A DNA stretch of 64,000 bases from CAYVFC01 sp964450715 (GTDB lineage Bacteria; Myxococcota_A; Polyangia; Polyangiales; JAFGIB01), in contig CAYVFC010000003.1 in assembly GCA_964450715.1 (NCBI GenBank), positions 65,539-129,538 of the forward strand, given 5' to 3'. The notes under the pieces were generated by a model. It saw only the letters and a list, made by a program, of their open reading frames with translations. It had not been told where the DNA came from and did not search any database. The translations under genes were made by a program, and so were the position numbers. Shown piece after piece: positions 28,162 through 37,718 of the stretch. Each line of letters begins with the position of its first letter. Position 1 is the first letter of the stretch.

Positions 28162-30093
28162 ATGGGTTCCGGGTACCAGATCAAGGTCTTGATGATCGAC
28201 CCGTCGCGGTTCAACTGCCTGCTGATCGAAAAGCGGCTGGCAGGGGAGCCGGCGCTCAGCTTTCGCTACGCCACTCGGCTGGAGACAGCGCTGCGCTTGG
28301 CCGACGAGTATCTACCCACCGTGGTGCTCTTCTCGCTCGATAGCGGCGAGCCGTCCGCGCTCTCGCTGCTGGGCGCCCTGTCCGAGCACCCCTCCACCAG
28401 CGAGGTGCCGGTGATCGCGCTCGGTGGGGCCGAGGACGCGGAGCTGGAGAAGCGCGCGACCGGGGCGGGGGCCAGCGGTTTCTGCCCTCTCTCCGGGGAC
28501 CCGGCCCTGCTGGTCGAGCGCATCCGTTACCATTCCGGGCGCTACCTGGAGAAGCTGCGCGGCCAGCTTCCCCGTAAGAACGAGGCCGAGGCCGAGGCCG
28601 AGCCCGAGCCGGCCCGCGTGCTGATGATCGACGACTCGCGGACCGTCTGCATGGGCGTGGAGAAGCTGCTGCGCAACGAGCCCGGGACCGTTTTTGAATA
28701 CTGTATCGATCCGAACCAGGGATTGCAGCGGGCGCGCGTTTTCGCTCCGACCGTGATTCTGCTCGACTTGGAGATGCCGGGGGTCGACGGCTTCGATCTG
28801 TTGCCGCAGCTGCGCGAAGATCCGGCGACCCGGGAGGTTCCGGTCATCGTCCTGTCCGGGATCACCGATCCCGCGGTCAAGGCCAGGGTCTTCGGCCTGG
28901 GGGCCAACGACTACGCCGAGAAGAACATGGACCGGGTCGAGCTGGTCAGCCGCATCGGCTACCACACCCGGGGCTTTTTGAATGCGCGCAAGCTCGACCG
29001 TTCCATCACCGAGCTGCTGGAGGCGCGCAAGCGGCTGGAGATCCAGCGCGATTTCATCCGCAAGACCTTCGGGCGCTACCTGTCGGACGAGATCGTCGAC
29101 AGCATCCTGGAGAGGCCCGAGGGGCTTCGGCTGGGCGGCGAGCAGCGAGTGATCTCCATCATGATGGCCGATCTGCGCGGCTTTACCTCGGTCAGCGAAA
29201 GGCTGCCCCCGGAAAAGGTGCTTTCGGTCATCAACAACTTCCTGCGGGTGATGACCGAGGTGCTGACCCGGCACCAGGCCACCATCGACGAGTTCATCGG
29301 GGACGCGATATTGGCCATGTTCGGCGCGCCGGTGCAGCGGGCAGACGATGCCGAGCGGGCTGTGGCCTGCGCGGTGGAGATGCAGCTCGCCATGCAGCGG
29401 GTGAACGAGATCAATCGCGAGCTCGGCTTTCCGGAGACGGCCATGGGCATCGGCATCCACACCGGCGAGGTGGTAGTGGGCAACATCGGCTCGGAGCGCC
29501 GCGCCAAGTACGGGATCGTGGGGCAGAACGTCAACCTGACTTCGCGCATCGAGTCCTATACCGTGGGGGGGCAGATCCTGATTTCGGACAGTACCCTCCG
29601 GGCCTGCGGCGGGATTCTGCGCATCGACGGCCAGCAGCAGGTCATCGCCAAGGGGGTGGAGCAGCCGCTGACCGTATACGAGGTCGGCGGCATCGGGGGC
29701 GCATACAGCGTGTATCTCCCCGAAAAGCGCTTCAGCATCTTTCCTGATTTGGTCAAGCCGCCCGTAGTTCGACTCTCGGTCTTGAAGGGCAAGCACGCGG
29801 GGCGCCGTTACTACCGGGGGGCGGTGGTCGGGCTCTCCGAAAGCGGCGCTATCATCCGCACCGACGCCCCGGTCGAGCCCTTGCAGAACCTGAAGATCAC
29901 GCTGGTCGGGGAGAACGACCAGACCGTCACCGATCAGCTCTACGGCAAGGTGCAGCAGCAGGTGTCGGAGGCACCGAGGGCCTTCAAGGTCCGCTTCACC
30001 TCGATTCCGGACGAGGCGCGCGCCTATCTGGACACGCTCCCGCGAAGAAGAACCGCGGAGGGGGACGCCGCGGAGGGGGACGTTGTTGAGTAA
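28162..30093 (+). CDS. Double-receiver nucleotide cyclase with C-terminal PilZ-like domain
   Basis: A 643-residue signalling protein. Domains: receiver 1 (about 8-120) whose phosphoacceptor position reads Ser in VLFSLDSGEP, so it is degenerate; a Glu/Pro linker; receiver 2 (about 152-270) with the Asp intact in VILLDLEMPGVDG; and a class III cyclase domain (about 325-500). The cyclase shows IMMADLRGFTSVSE, TIDEFIGDAILAMFGAP and GIHTGEVVVGNIGSERR, with metal-binding Asp residues present. At the base-selecting position where adenylate cyclases usually have Lys it has Glu, so product identity (cAMP or cGMP) is open. The C-terminal about 100 residues resemble a PilZ fold. The last codons and stop come from the left end of the adjacent transposon. 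Confidence 0.85.
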   Translation: MGSGYQIKVLMIDPSRFNCLLIEKRLAGEPALSFRYATRLETALRLADEYLPTVVLFSLDSGEPSALSLLGALSEHPSTSEVPVIALGGAEDAELEKRATGAGASGFCPLSGDPALLVERIRYHSGRYLEKLRGQLPRKNEAEAEAEPEPARVLMIDDSRTVCMGVEKLLRNEPGTVFEYCIDPNQGLQRARVFAPTVILLDLEMPGVDGFDLLPQLREDPATREVPVIVLSGITDPAVKARVFGLGANDYAEKNMDRVELVSRIGYHTRGFLNARKLDRSITELLEARKRLEIQRDFIRKTFGRYLSDEIVDSILERPEGLRLGGEQRVISIMMADLRGFTSVSERLPPEKVLSVINNFLRVMTEVLTRHQATIDEFIGDAILAMFGAPVQRADDAERAVACAVEMQLAMQRVNEINRELGFPETAMGIGIHTGEVVVGNIGSERRAKYGIVGQNVNLTSRIESYTVGGQILISDSTLRACGGILRIDGQQQVIAKGVEQPLTVYEVGGIGGAYSVYLPEKRFSIFPDLVKPPVVRLSVLKGKHAGRRYYRGAVVGLSESGAIIRTDAPVEPLQNLKITLVGENDQTVTDQLYGKVQQQVSEAPRAFKVRFTSIPDEARAYLDTLPRRRTAEGDAAEGDVVE

Positions 30094-30102
30094 TTAAGTA
30101 AT
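30075..30102 (+). repeat. Left terminal inverted repeat of the RAYT element
   Basis: The 28-base sequence starting GGGGGACGTTGTTGAGTAAT is the inverse of 31188-31215 with one mismatch. It overlaps the last five codons and stop of the cyclase gene. Confidence 0.85.
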
Positions 30103-30136
30103 TGACTTCGTTCTGGCGCTTGAGGAGAGTGAGCAT

Positions 30137-31138
30137 ATGCCAAGAGGGCCCCGGCTAGACGCAGAAGACGCGCTGCATCACGTGATGGCACGCGGGATCG
30201 AGAAACGGGATCTGTTCCGCAACGACGCGGACAGGACCGATTTTATCTCGCGTATCGAAGTCCTGGTGCCGGAAACCGGGACGGCGGTATACGCTTGGAG
30301 CCTGATGCCCAACCATTTTCACCTGCTCCTCCGCTCCGGATGGGCGGGGCTTTCCGCTTTCATGCGACGCCTACAGACCGGCTATGCGGTAGCATTCAAC
30401 CGCCGTCACCGGCGCACCGGTCACGTATTCGAGAACCGCTTCAAGTCGATCCTGATACAGGAGGACGCTTACCTGTTGGAGCTGGTTCGCTATATCCACC
30501 TGAATCCGCTCCGGGCCAACTTGGTTCGCGATATGCGCGGGCTCGACGGCTATCCCTGGTCGGGGCACGTGGTGCTGCTGGGACGGCGTGACGCGGAGTG
30601 GCAGTCGGTAAACCCGGTGCTGCAACAGTTCGGGCGAACGACGACGCAGGCGGTCAGGGCTTACCGGCAGTTCGTGTCCGACGGGGTAGCGATGGGTCGC
30701 CGGCCGGAACTGGCGAGCGGTAGAATCGCGAGCGGTAGCGAAGGTCGACGAAAGCAATCCTCGACGCGATTGTTTAGGGATCGAAGGCACACGGACGACC
30801 GGGTGCTCGGAAGCGAGGCATTCGCCACCGATGTCGTCAAGCAAGCGAGGAGACGGCTCGATTTCGTACTGGACGGGAACGGGATCGAATCGGCGCTCGA
30901 AGGATTGCTGGACGAGGTTTGTCGGGAGCTGGAGGTGAGCGCGGAAGAGGTTCGCGGCGAGGGACGCAAGCGGGCCGTGGCACAAGCGCGAGAGATGATC
31001 GCGGACGAGGCCGTACGGGAGTTACGAGTGCCGTCGATCGCGGTAGCGCGCTTTCTCCGCGTTAGTCCGTCTGCGGTCAGCCAGATGGCCACGCGGACAA
31101 GAAATCGGGCCGCGAGGGCTAAGAAGCTACGAAGGTAG
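30137..31138 (+). CDS. REP-associated tyrosine transposase (RAYT) with HTH tail
   Basis: A 333-residue HUH-family transposase of the TnpA-REP type. Seen: the metal-binding HUH motif His60-Phe-His62 in MPNHFHLLLR, the catalytic Tyr119 in LVRYIHLNPLRANLV, and the typical N-terminus MPRGPRLDAEDALHHVMARG. The C-terminal 100 residues resemble the DnaA C-terminal helix-turn-helix (SVSAEEV-like start, then VPSIAVARFLRVSPSAVSQM), which would bind DNA. Such enzymes move or maintain short palindromic repeats. GGAGAG lies 11 bases upstream of the ATG. It appears intact. Confidence 0.92.
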   Translation: MPRGPRLDAEDALHHVMARGIEKRDLFRNDADRTDFISRIEVLVPETGTAVYAWSLMPNHFHLLLRSGWAGLSAFMRRLQTGYAVAFNRRHRRTGHVFENRFKSILIQEDAYLLELVRYIHLNPLRANLVRDMRGLDGYPWSGHVVLLGRRDAEWQSVNPVLQQFGRTTTQAVRAYRQFVSDGVAMGRRPELASGRIASGSEGRRKQSSTRLFRDRRHTDDRVLGSEAFATDVVKQARRRLDFVLDGNGIESALEGLLDEVCRELEVSAEEVRGEGRKRAVAQAREMIADEAVRELRVPSIAVARFLRVSPSAVSQMATRTRNRAARAKKLRR

Positions 31139-31187
31139 TCCGTTGGCGAGCCGAGCGAGCCGCTGTACTGACGAGGCCGCGCTCCAG

Positions 31188-31288
31188 ATTACTTAATTAC
31201 TAAACAACGTCCCCCTTGACGTCGTCCCCCTTGACGTCCCCCTTGACCTTGACGGCACTGATTACTTAATTACTAAACAACGTCCCCC
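31188..31288 (+). repeat. Two direct copies of the right transposon end
   Basis: The 28-base sequence beginning ATTACTTAATTACTAAACAA occurs at 31188-31215 and again, identically, at 31261-31288. Between them the short unit CGTCCCCCTTGA is reiterated. The duplication suggests slippage or repeated insertion at the right end. Confidence 0.85.
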
Positions 31289-31316
31289 TTGATCACGGCA
31301 GCGGCGATGGGTCACA

Positions 31317-32732
31317 ATGAAGGTTCTCAGCCGCTGTGTCAGCGGAGCGCATATCTTGGTCGAGCAGAGTTCTCGCAAGAGGAGCCCCTCCGGAAGCGCC
31401 GCCCGGGCCCGTACCCGGCGGTCGTCGTTGCAGCCGAACCGCGAGCGACAACCACGCCACCCGGTGCTGCTGGTGGAGGATTCGGCCGTGGTGGCCAGGG
31501 TGGTGAGCCGCAAGCTGCGCTCGGAGCTCGGGCGCGAGGTGATCGAGGCGCGCTCGTTGGGCGAGACGCTACAGTTGCTGGAACAGAAACCGGATCTGCT
31601 GGCCGCGGTGGTCGACCTGGCGCTGCCCGACGCGCCCGACGGCGAGATCGTCGATCTGACCGTGGGCGCCGGGGTGCCCACCGTGGTGATGACCGGTTCC
31701 GGGGACGAGACCACCCGCGAGCGGATCCTGGCCAAGAATATCGTGGATTATTACTTCAAGGGCGATCAGAGCCTGGATGCCCTGGCCGACACCGTTCGCC
31801 GCCTGGAGGTGAATCCCGACATCAAGGTGCTGGTGGTCGATGACTCTGCGGTCTCGCGCGGCTTGATATCGCGGCTGCTCGGCATTCACCGCTTTCAGGT
31901 GGTGGAAGCGACCGACGGCGGACAGGCGCTCGGGCTGCTGGAAGAACACCCCGACGTCTCCCTGATCATCACCGACTTCGAGATGCCGAACATGAACGGC
32001 ATCGAGCTGGTGGGCAACGTGCGCACAGGTAAGGGAGCGGACGAGCTTTCTATCATCGGCGTATCCTCGATGGGTTCGAGCGCGCTGACCGCCCGCTTCC
32101 TCAAGTTCGGCGCTGACGACTTCTTAACCAAGCCCTTCGAGAAGGAGGAGTTTTACTGCCGCGTCTACCGCAGCGTGAAGAATCTGGAGCAGATCCGGGC
32201 GATCAAGCGGGCGGCTTATACCGACCAGCTGACCGCCCTGCACAACCGTCTCTTCTTCTTCCAGAAGGCGCCGCCGCTGTACGATACGGCGGGCCAGCAC
32301 GGCACTCCGCTGGCGGTGGCCATGCTGGATATCGATTTCTTTAAAAAGATCAACGACACGTACGGACACGCCGCCGGTGACGCGGCCCTGCAGCAGGTGG
32401 CGGAGCTACTGCGCTCGCACCGAGTCGATCCCATGATCCTGGCCCGTTTCGGCGGCGAGGAGTTCTGCCTCTTTGCACCCGGGTTGAGCGCAGAGCGGGC
32501 GGCCGGGCTCTTCGAGAGGATACGCGGCGCGATCGAGGCCCACTCGGTCGAGTTCGAGGGTACGGTCATACCCGTCACCATGAGCATCGGCGTGGCCCTG
32601 GATCGCGCCTCCTCGCTGGATACCATGATCAATCGAGCCGACGGATTCCTCTACCAGGCCAAGGAATCGGGACGCAACCGGGTGGTGGTCGAGGGACATG
32701 AGCTCGACAGAGAGGCGGAACCGCTTCCGTGA
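31317..32732 (+). CDS. Double-receiver diguanylate cyclase
   Basis: A 471-residue response regulator that should make cyclic di-GMP. Receiver 1 (about 48-165) has its Asp in AAVVDLALPDAPDG; receiver 2 (about 170-290) has it in LIITDFEMPNMNGIEL; the GGDEF domain follows, with an active-type GGEEF at 379-383. The inhibitory RxxD site expected six to nine residues before GGEEF is absent, so product feedback is unlikely. The first 45 residues are low-complexity and Arg-rich, so the true start could be later; 31317 is the first ATG after the repeats. It overlaps the cheA start (GTGA). The receivers suggest control by the CheA of the same locus. Confidence 0.85.
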   Translation: MKVLSRCVSGAHILVEQSSRKRSPSGSAARARTRRSSLQPNRERQPRHPVLLVEDSAVVARVVSRKLRSELGREVIEARSLGETLQLLEQKPDLLAAVVDLALPDAPDGEIVDLTVGAGVPTVVMTGSGDETTRERILAKNIVDYYFKGDQSLDALADTVRRLEVNPDIKVLVVDDSAVSRGLISRLLGIHRFQVVEATDGGQALGLLEEHPDVSLIITDFEMPNMNGIELVGNVRTGKGADELSIIGVSSMGSSALTARFLKFGADDFLTKPFEKEEFYCRVYRSVKNLEQIRAIKRAAYTDQLTALHNRLFFFQKAPPLYDTAGQHGTPLAVAMLDIDFFKKINDTYGHAAGDAALQQVAELLRSHRVDPMILARFGGEEFCLFAPGLSAERAAGLFERIRGAIEAHSVEFEGTVIPVTMSIGVALDRASSLDTMINRADGFLYQAKESGRNRVVVEGHELDREAEPLP

Positions 32733-35700
32733 ACGATCCAGAGCTCACAGAAGCCTTCCTGGCGGAGGCGGCCGAGCACCTGGCCACGGTGGAGGACGAC
32801 ATCCTCGCGCTGGAGAAGGGCGAGGAGGAAGCGGAGACCGTCCACCATCTGTTCCGGGCGCTGCACACGGTCAAGGGCTCGTCCAGCTTCCTGGACATCC
32901 CCCGGGTGACCGCGCTGGCGCACGACCTGGAAAACGTGGTGGGCCGGATCCGCAACCGCTCCTTGCAGGTAGACGAGAGGGTCACCGACGCGCTGCTCAA
33001 GGGGGTCGACAAGCTCAAGGCGCTGCTCGACGATCTCGACGAGGCGTCGATCGACATCGAGGGGGAGATGGCGGCGCTCAGGCGTTTTACCGGATTATCC
33101 TCGGCGCCCCAGCCCAAGGCCGGCAAATCCGATAGTCGGGCCAAGGCCGCGCCGGACCGGTCGGCGGTTCAGGCGGCAGCGCCCCAGCCCAAGGCCGGCA
33201 AATCCGATAGTCGGGCCAAGGCCGCGCCGGACCNNNNNNNNNNNNNNNNNNNNNNNNNNNNNNNNNNNNNNNNNNNNNNNNNNNNNNNNNNNNNNNNNNN
33301 NNNNNNNNNNNNNNNNNNNNNNNNNNNNNNNNNGGTCGGCGGTTCAGGCGGCAGCGGTACCGGAAGCGGGCGCTCCCGCGCCGCCCTTCGGCGTCGCGCT
33401 CGATGCCGCGGCAGCCCCGGGCGCGCTCCCCCCCCGGCCGCGAGCGGAAGGGCGCGGACCGCTTGCCGTCCCGGCCGGCACGCCCTGTTCTCGCCCGCCT
33501 TCCCGCGCTCCGGCCCCGGCCGAGCCCGGCGGCTCGGCCGTGCGCATCTCGCTCAACCTGCTCGACAAGCTGATGAACCTGGCCACCGAGCTGGTGCTGG
33601 TGCGCAACCAGAACATGCAAGCGGTAGAGACCGGCGACCGGCAGCAGCTGTTGGCCATCGCCCAGCGGCTGAACGTGGTGACCTCGGACCTGCAGGCCAG
33701 CATCATGCAGACCCGCATGCGGCCCGTGGGCGCGGTCTTCGGCAAGTTCAACCGCTACCTCAGGGATCTGGCCAGGAAGCTGGGCAAGGAGGTAGAGCTG
33801 GAGGTCTACGGATCGGAGGTGGAACTCGACAAGAACATCATCGAGGCCATCAACGATCCGCTCACCCACCTGGTCCGCAACGCCGTCGATCACGGCATCG
33901 AGTCGCCCGAGGCGCGGGAGCAGGCCGGCAAGAGCCGCCGGGGCCGGGTTAAGCTCAGCGCCTACCACCAGGCCGGTCAGGTCCACATCCGCGTCGAGGA
34001 CGACGGCAAGGGGATGGATCCCGAGGCGCTGAAGAAGGAGGCGCTGCTCAAGGACCTGATCAACCTGGAGCAGGCCGAGAGCATGCAGGATCGCGATGCT
34101 TTCAACTTGATATTCTCGCCCGGTTTCTCCATGGCCGAGCAGATCACCGACGTGTCCGGCCGCGGCGTGGGCATGGACGTGGTCAAAGCGGCGTTCAAGA
34201 AGTTAGGCGGTGTCATCGATGTCGCCTCGACCGCTGGCCGTGGTACCGCCATCACCATCAAGCTGCCCTTGACCCTGGCCATCGTCCCCACCCTGATCGT
34301 GGCCGTCGAGGACTCCTGTTTCGCCATCCCGCAGGTGAACATAGACGAGATCGTCTGGCTGCACGGAGACGACGTCTACCAGAGCCTGATGCGCGTGGAC
34401 GACCAGGAGGTGTACTGGCTGCGCGGCAAGCTGCTGCCTATTCTCAGGCTATCCAAGCTGCTGGGCGTCGAGCGGACCTATACCGACGCCGCCTCCGGCC
34501 AGAGCCTGCCCGAGCGGCGCGCCGACGAGTCCGACCGCCGGGGCCGGGAGTCGGACGCCGTGGACGGCGAGCCGCCAGCGGCTTCTCCGCCTAGCGGCGC
34601 GGTCCCGGAGCGGCGGGAGGGCCTGCTCGAGCGCCGGACCTCGCTGGCCAACAGCGTCAACATCGTGGTGCTCGAGCTGGGAGAGGAGCGCTTCGGCCTG
34701 CTGGTCGATCGCATCATCGATACCGAGGAGATCGTGGTCAAGCCGCTGCACGACCAGCTCAAGGCCTGCGGGGCCTTCGCCGGCACCACCGTGCTGGGCG
34801 ACGGCCGTATCGCCATGATCCTGGACGTGGCCGCGCTGGTGGAGCTGGGCGGGCTCAGGCTGGGCAACCTGGAGCGGTCGGTCGGTCGCGTCACCAGCTC
34901 CCGGTTCGCCAGGCAGACCGTGCTGCTGTTCAGCATTGGCGGCCCCGAGACCTTCGCCGTGCCGCTGGCGCTCATCACCCGCGTGGAGGAAGTGCCGGTC
35001 GCCAGGATCCACCGCGCCAACGACCGGGAGTACTTCGAGTATCGCGGCGGCGTCAGCCCCCTGGTCCGGCTGGAACAGGCGGACCGGTCGCTCGGGGCGC
35101 ACTACGGCGACGAGCTGTTGTACGTGATCATCCCCAAGTGCCGGCGACCGGTCGGGGTGCTGGCCGCGACCATCCTGGATACCTTCGAGGCGCCGGCCGA
35201 CATCGACTCCGAGACCATCTCGCGCGAGGGGTACTACGGTTCGGCGCTGCTCGACGGCAGGCTTACTCTCTTCATCGATCTATTCTCCATGATCGAGCGG
35301 GTCGAGCCCGACTGGCTGGCCGAGGAGCGCGAGAGCGGCGCGGCGGGCAAGCGGGTGCTGCTGGTCGAGGACTCGGCCCTGTTCGCCGGGCTGATCGTCC
35401 CGCACCTGCGTAACTCGGGTCTTCAGGTGGTGCACGCCCGCAACGGGCAGCAGGGCCTGGAGCAGCTCTCCCGTCAAGCGTTCGATTTCGCGGTCAGCGA
35501 TCTGGAGATGCCGGTCATGGACGGATTCACCTTCGCCAGGCGAGTGCGCGAGAAAGCCGAGCACCGGGCGCTGCCGCTTCTGGCCATCTCCTCGCTGCGC
35601 AGCGACTCGGTGGACGAGGATGCGCGCCGGGCCGGCTTCGACCGCTTCGTGTCCAAGCTCGATCAGGAAAACCTCTTGCGGGCCATCGTCGCCTTCGGCC

Positions 35701-35735
35701 TCCGGCGAGGCGGACAGCAGGAGCCGGGAAGATGA
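32729..35735 (+). CDS. cheA: CheA histidine kinase fused to a receiver domain (spans an assembly gap)
   Basis: Hybrid chemotaxis kinase similar in layout to FrzE. Parts: HPt domain with phosphorylated His46 in ALHTVKGSSSFL; a low-complexity Ala/Pro/Lys linker with a 25-residue repeat in place of the P2 domain; dimerisation helix (VRISLNLLDKLMNLATELVL at 33540); HATPase domain (HLVRNAVDHGIES, VEDDGKGMD, GRGVGMDVVK); a CheW-like domain interrupted by a 50-residue charged insert; a second CheW-like domain; and a C-terminal receiver with Asp in FAVSDLEMPVMDG. The 100 N at 33234-33333 break the frame, but removing them restores one frame from 32729 to 35735 (968 residues plus 25 per missing repeat). 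GTG start overlaps the previous stop. Confidence 0.9.
33107..33233 (+). repeat. 75-bp in-frame tandem repeat in the cheA linker
   Basis: Units start at 33107 and 33182, each encoding APQPKAGKSDSRAKAAPD and RSAVQAA. The second is cut by the N-run, and the sequence after the N-run resumes exactly at the matching place in the unit. The array is therefore at least two units, with the true number unknown. Confidence 0.9.
33234..33333. other. Assembly gap of 100 N
   Basis: A run of exactly 100 unknown bases, the conventional length for a gap of unknown size. It lies inside the 75-bp repeat, which explains why assembly failed. Its true length should be zero or a multiple of 75. Confidence 0.95.
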
Positions 35736-36250
35736 ACGAGGCGCGACAGTTCATCTCCTTCTACCTGGAGGGCCGCCTGTACGGGCTGGACATCCGCATC
35801 GTCAAGGAGATCAACCCCAACACCCGCTTGACCCGGGTGCCGCGTACCGCGCCCCATATCCGGGGGCTGGTCAACATCCGGGGCCAGGTGGTGCTGATCA
35901 TGGACATGGCGGTCATCTTCGGCCGCCAGCCCCGGCCGGTGACCGAGCAGTCGCAGACGGTCATCCTGAAGACGGCGGCCGAGATCCGCGCCGTGCGCGA
36001 TCTGGCCTCCGCGATCGACCCCGCTCCCTTCGGGGAGCGGGCGGTGGGCTTTCTGGTGGACCGCATAGGAGACGTGACCGGCGTGGCGGCGAACGCCGTC
36101 GAACCGGTGCCCCCGCACGTGGAGGAGGCGAACGCGAGGTACTTCGACGGCGTGATCCACAAGCCCGAGGGCCTGCAGATGATCCTGGACGCGGGCGCGT
36201 TGCTGACCGAGCCCGCCTGGGCGCTATCGGGAGGGCAGGAATGGTTCTGA
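35732..36250 (+). CDS. cheW: CheW-like coupling protein
   Basis: A 172-residue adaptor that links chemoreceptors to CheA. It has the CheW fold signatures FYLEGRLYGLDIRIVKEI, VPRTAPHIRGLVNIRGQVV and FLVDRIGDVTGV. Slightly longer than typical CheW, with extra sequence between the two halves (TAAEIRAVRDLASAIDPAPF). The ATG overlaps the cheA stop (ATGA), which implies translational coupling and near-equal expression. Confidence 0.93.
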   Translation: MNEARQFISFYLEGRLYGLDIRIVKEINPNTRLTRVPRTAPHIRGLVNIRGQVVLIMDMAVIFGRQPRPVTEQSQTVILKTAAEIRAVRDLASAIDPAPFGERAVGFLVDRIGDVTGVAANAVEPVPPHVEEANARYFDGVIHKPEGLQMILDAGALLTEPAWALSGGQEWF

Positions 36251-36269
36251 AGAGGTTCGAGAAAGGAGA

Positions 36270-37667
36270 ATGACGGTGGCTGGTTTGAATCAATCGACTG
36301 GTAATACACCGGAGCTAGACAACCTTTCACCTACCGCACGCATCGCGATTGTGGCGGCGGTGGCGGGCGGTGCGCCGCTGGTCGGCATGGTGGCCATCTC
36401 GCTCTACCCTGGGGGATCGATGCTGTTCATGATCGTAGCCGCCGCGGTGGCCGTCGGCGCGGTGGCCGCGGTCGCCCGCCGGGTCGAGCAGCTGCTGGGA
36501 GAGCAACAGGGGGTGACCGCGGGTCTGAGGGGATTTGTCGATCAAATAGAAGCGGCGGACACCCGGGCGCTCGAGCTCACCGTCAAGATGCTCACCGACG
36601 TGCAAGAGGGCGCCAGCGAGGCGCGCAATGCCGCCGGGGTGATGGGCATCATCGAGGATAACGCCCGCAGCATCGCCACCACCTCGCAGCAGATGTCGGC
36701 CAACGTCAACGTGGTGGCCACCGCGGCCGAGGAGATCTCGGCCAACATCAACGGGGTGGCCAACACCTCCGAGGAGATCAGCAGCAACATGTCGGCGGTG
36801 GCCACCACCTCGGAGCAGATGTCGCGCGCGCTCAGCACCATCGACCACGCCATCCGGGAGCTGTCCACGGCCATCAACGGCATCGCCGGCAACGCCCGCG
36901 ACGGGGCCACGGTGGCTGGCAGCGCGGCCGAGGCGGCGGTGAGCACCGGCGGCATCATGACCGAGCTCGGGCGTAGCGCCGAGGAGATCGGCAAGGTCAC
37001 CGGCGTCATCCAGGTCATCGCCCAGCAGACCAACCTGCTGGCGCTCAACGCCGCCATCGAGGCGGCCAGCGCCGGCGAAGCGGGCAAGGGCTTCGCGGTG
37101 GTGGCCAACGAGGTCAAGGAGCTGGCCAAGCAGACCAAGAGCGCCACCGAGGATATAGAGGTCAAGATCCAGATGATCCAGAACAACACCGCCAAGGCCG
37201 TCGCGGCCATCGATCAGATCACGACTATCATTAACCAGATCAACCAGCTGCAGAGCCGGATCTCGGAGATGGTAGACCAGCAGACCAAGGCGTCGGAGCA
37301 GATCTCGCGCAACGTGACCGAGGTCGCCTCGGGCGTCAACGATATCTCCAAGAACATCAACGAGTCGGCCAGCGGGGCCAACCAGGTCTCCAAGGGCATC
37401 GGCGAGATTGCCACCGGGGCCAACGAGGTGGCGCGCAACATCGCCGAGGCGGCGACCGGGGTCTCCGATCTAACGGCCAAGATCAACGAGGCCTCGGTGA
37501 TGATCGCCGAGGCCAACCGTTACATCAGCCGCTCCAGCCAGGCGGCGAGCGACTGTAACGAGGGTGTTTCGCAGATGAGCGTCGCCGTTGATCAGATCTC
37601 GGACGTGATCCGAAGCATGAACGAGCTGTGCCGCGCGGATGCCGAAAAGACCGGTCGGTCGGCGTGA
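36270..37667 (+). CDS. Methyl-accepting chemotaxis protein without a large sensor domain
   Basis: A 465-residue receptor. Two membrane spans (about 24-46 and 50-70) are joined by only a few residues, so it has almost no periplasmic sensor; it may sense the membrane state, internal signals, or partners. The long cytoplasmic coiled coil holds the conserved hairpin tip VIAQQTNLLALNAAIEAASA with GEAGKGFAVVANEVKELAKQ. Ser/Glu-rich adaptation regions flank it, including heptad-like ISANINGVANTSEEISSNM repeats. AAAGGAGA sits directly before the ATG at 36270; a GTG at 36276 has better spacing and may be the real start. Likely the receptor for the CheA, CheW, CheB and CheR of this locus. Confidence 0.93.
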   Translation: MTVAGLNQSTGNTPELDNLSPTARIAIVAAVAGGAPLVGMVAISLYPGGSMLFMIVAAAVAVGAVAAVARRVEQLLGEQQGVTAGLRGFVDQIEAADTRALELTVKMLTDVQEGASEARNAAGVMGIIEDNARSIATTSQQMSANVNVVATAAEEISANINGVANTSEEISSNMSAVATTSEQMSRALSTIDHAIRELSTAINGIAGNARDGATVAGSAAEAAVSTGGIMTELGRSAEEIGKVTGVIQVIAQQTNLLALNAAIEAASAGEAGKGFAVVANEVKELAKQTKSATEDIEVKIQMIQNNTAKAVAAIDQITTIINQINQLQSRISEMVDQQTKASEQISRNVTEVASGVNDISKNINESASGANQVSKGIGEIATGANEVARNIAEAATGVSDLTAKINEASVMIAEANRYISRSSQAASDCNEGVSQMSVAVDQISDVIRSMNELCRADAEKTGRSA

Positions 37668-37718
37668 GCCGCTGCCGGAACCGCTACCCGCGTCGTTGAT
37701 GCGGTCTCGAAAGAAAGC

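Larger units (their letters stand above)
30075..31215 (+). mobile_element. Transposon-like unit with a REP-associated tyrosine transposase
   Basis: A transposase gene (30137-31138) is bounded by 28-bp inverted repeats (27 of 28 identical) that contain the self-complementary core TTAATTA. The unit sits between two genes of one signalling operon, and its AT-rich ends contrast with the surrounding GC-rich DNA. A further direct copy of the right end follows 73 bases on. HUH transposases recognise hairpins rather than classical inverted ends, so these repeats may be the REP hairpin sites; that is inference. Confidence 0.75.

Noticed and set aside
33234..33333. Apparent frameshift in cheA across the N-run
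   Set aside because: Removing the 100 N restores one frame, and the flanks are in phase with the 75-bp repeat, so it is a gap artefact rather than a mutation.
36700..36850. Repeats in the receptor gene as a DNA repeat element
   Set aside because: The similarity of TCGGCCAACATCAACG-like stretches reflects the heptad structure of the coiled coil, not an inserted repeat.
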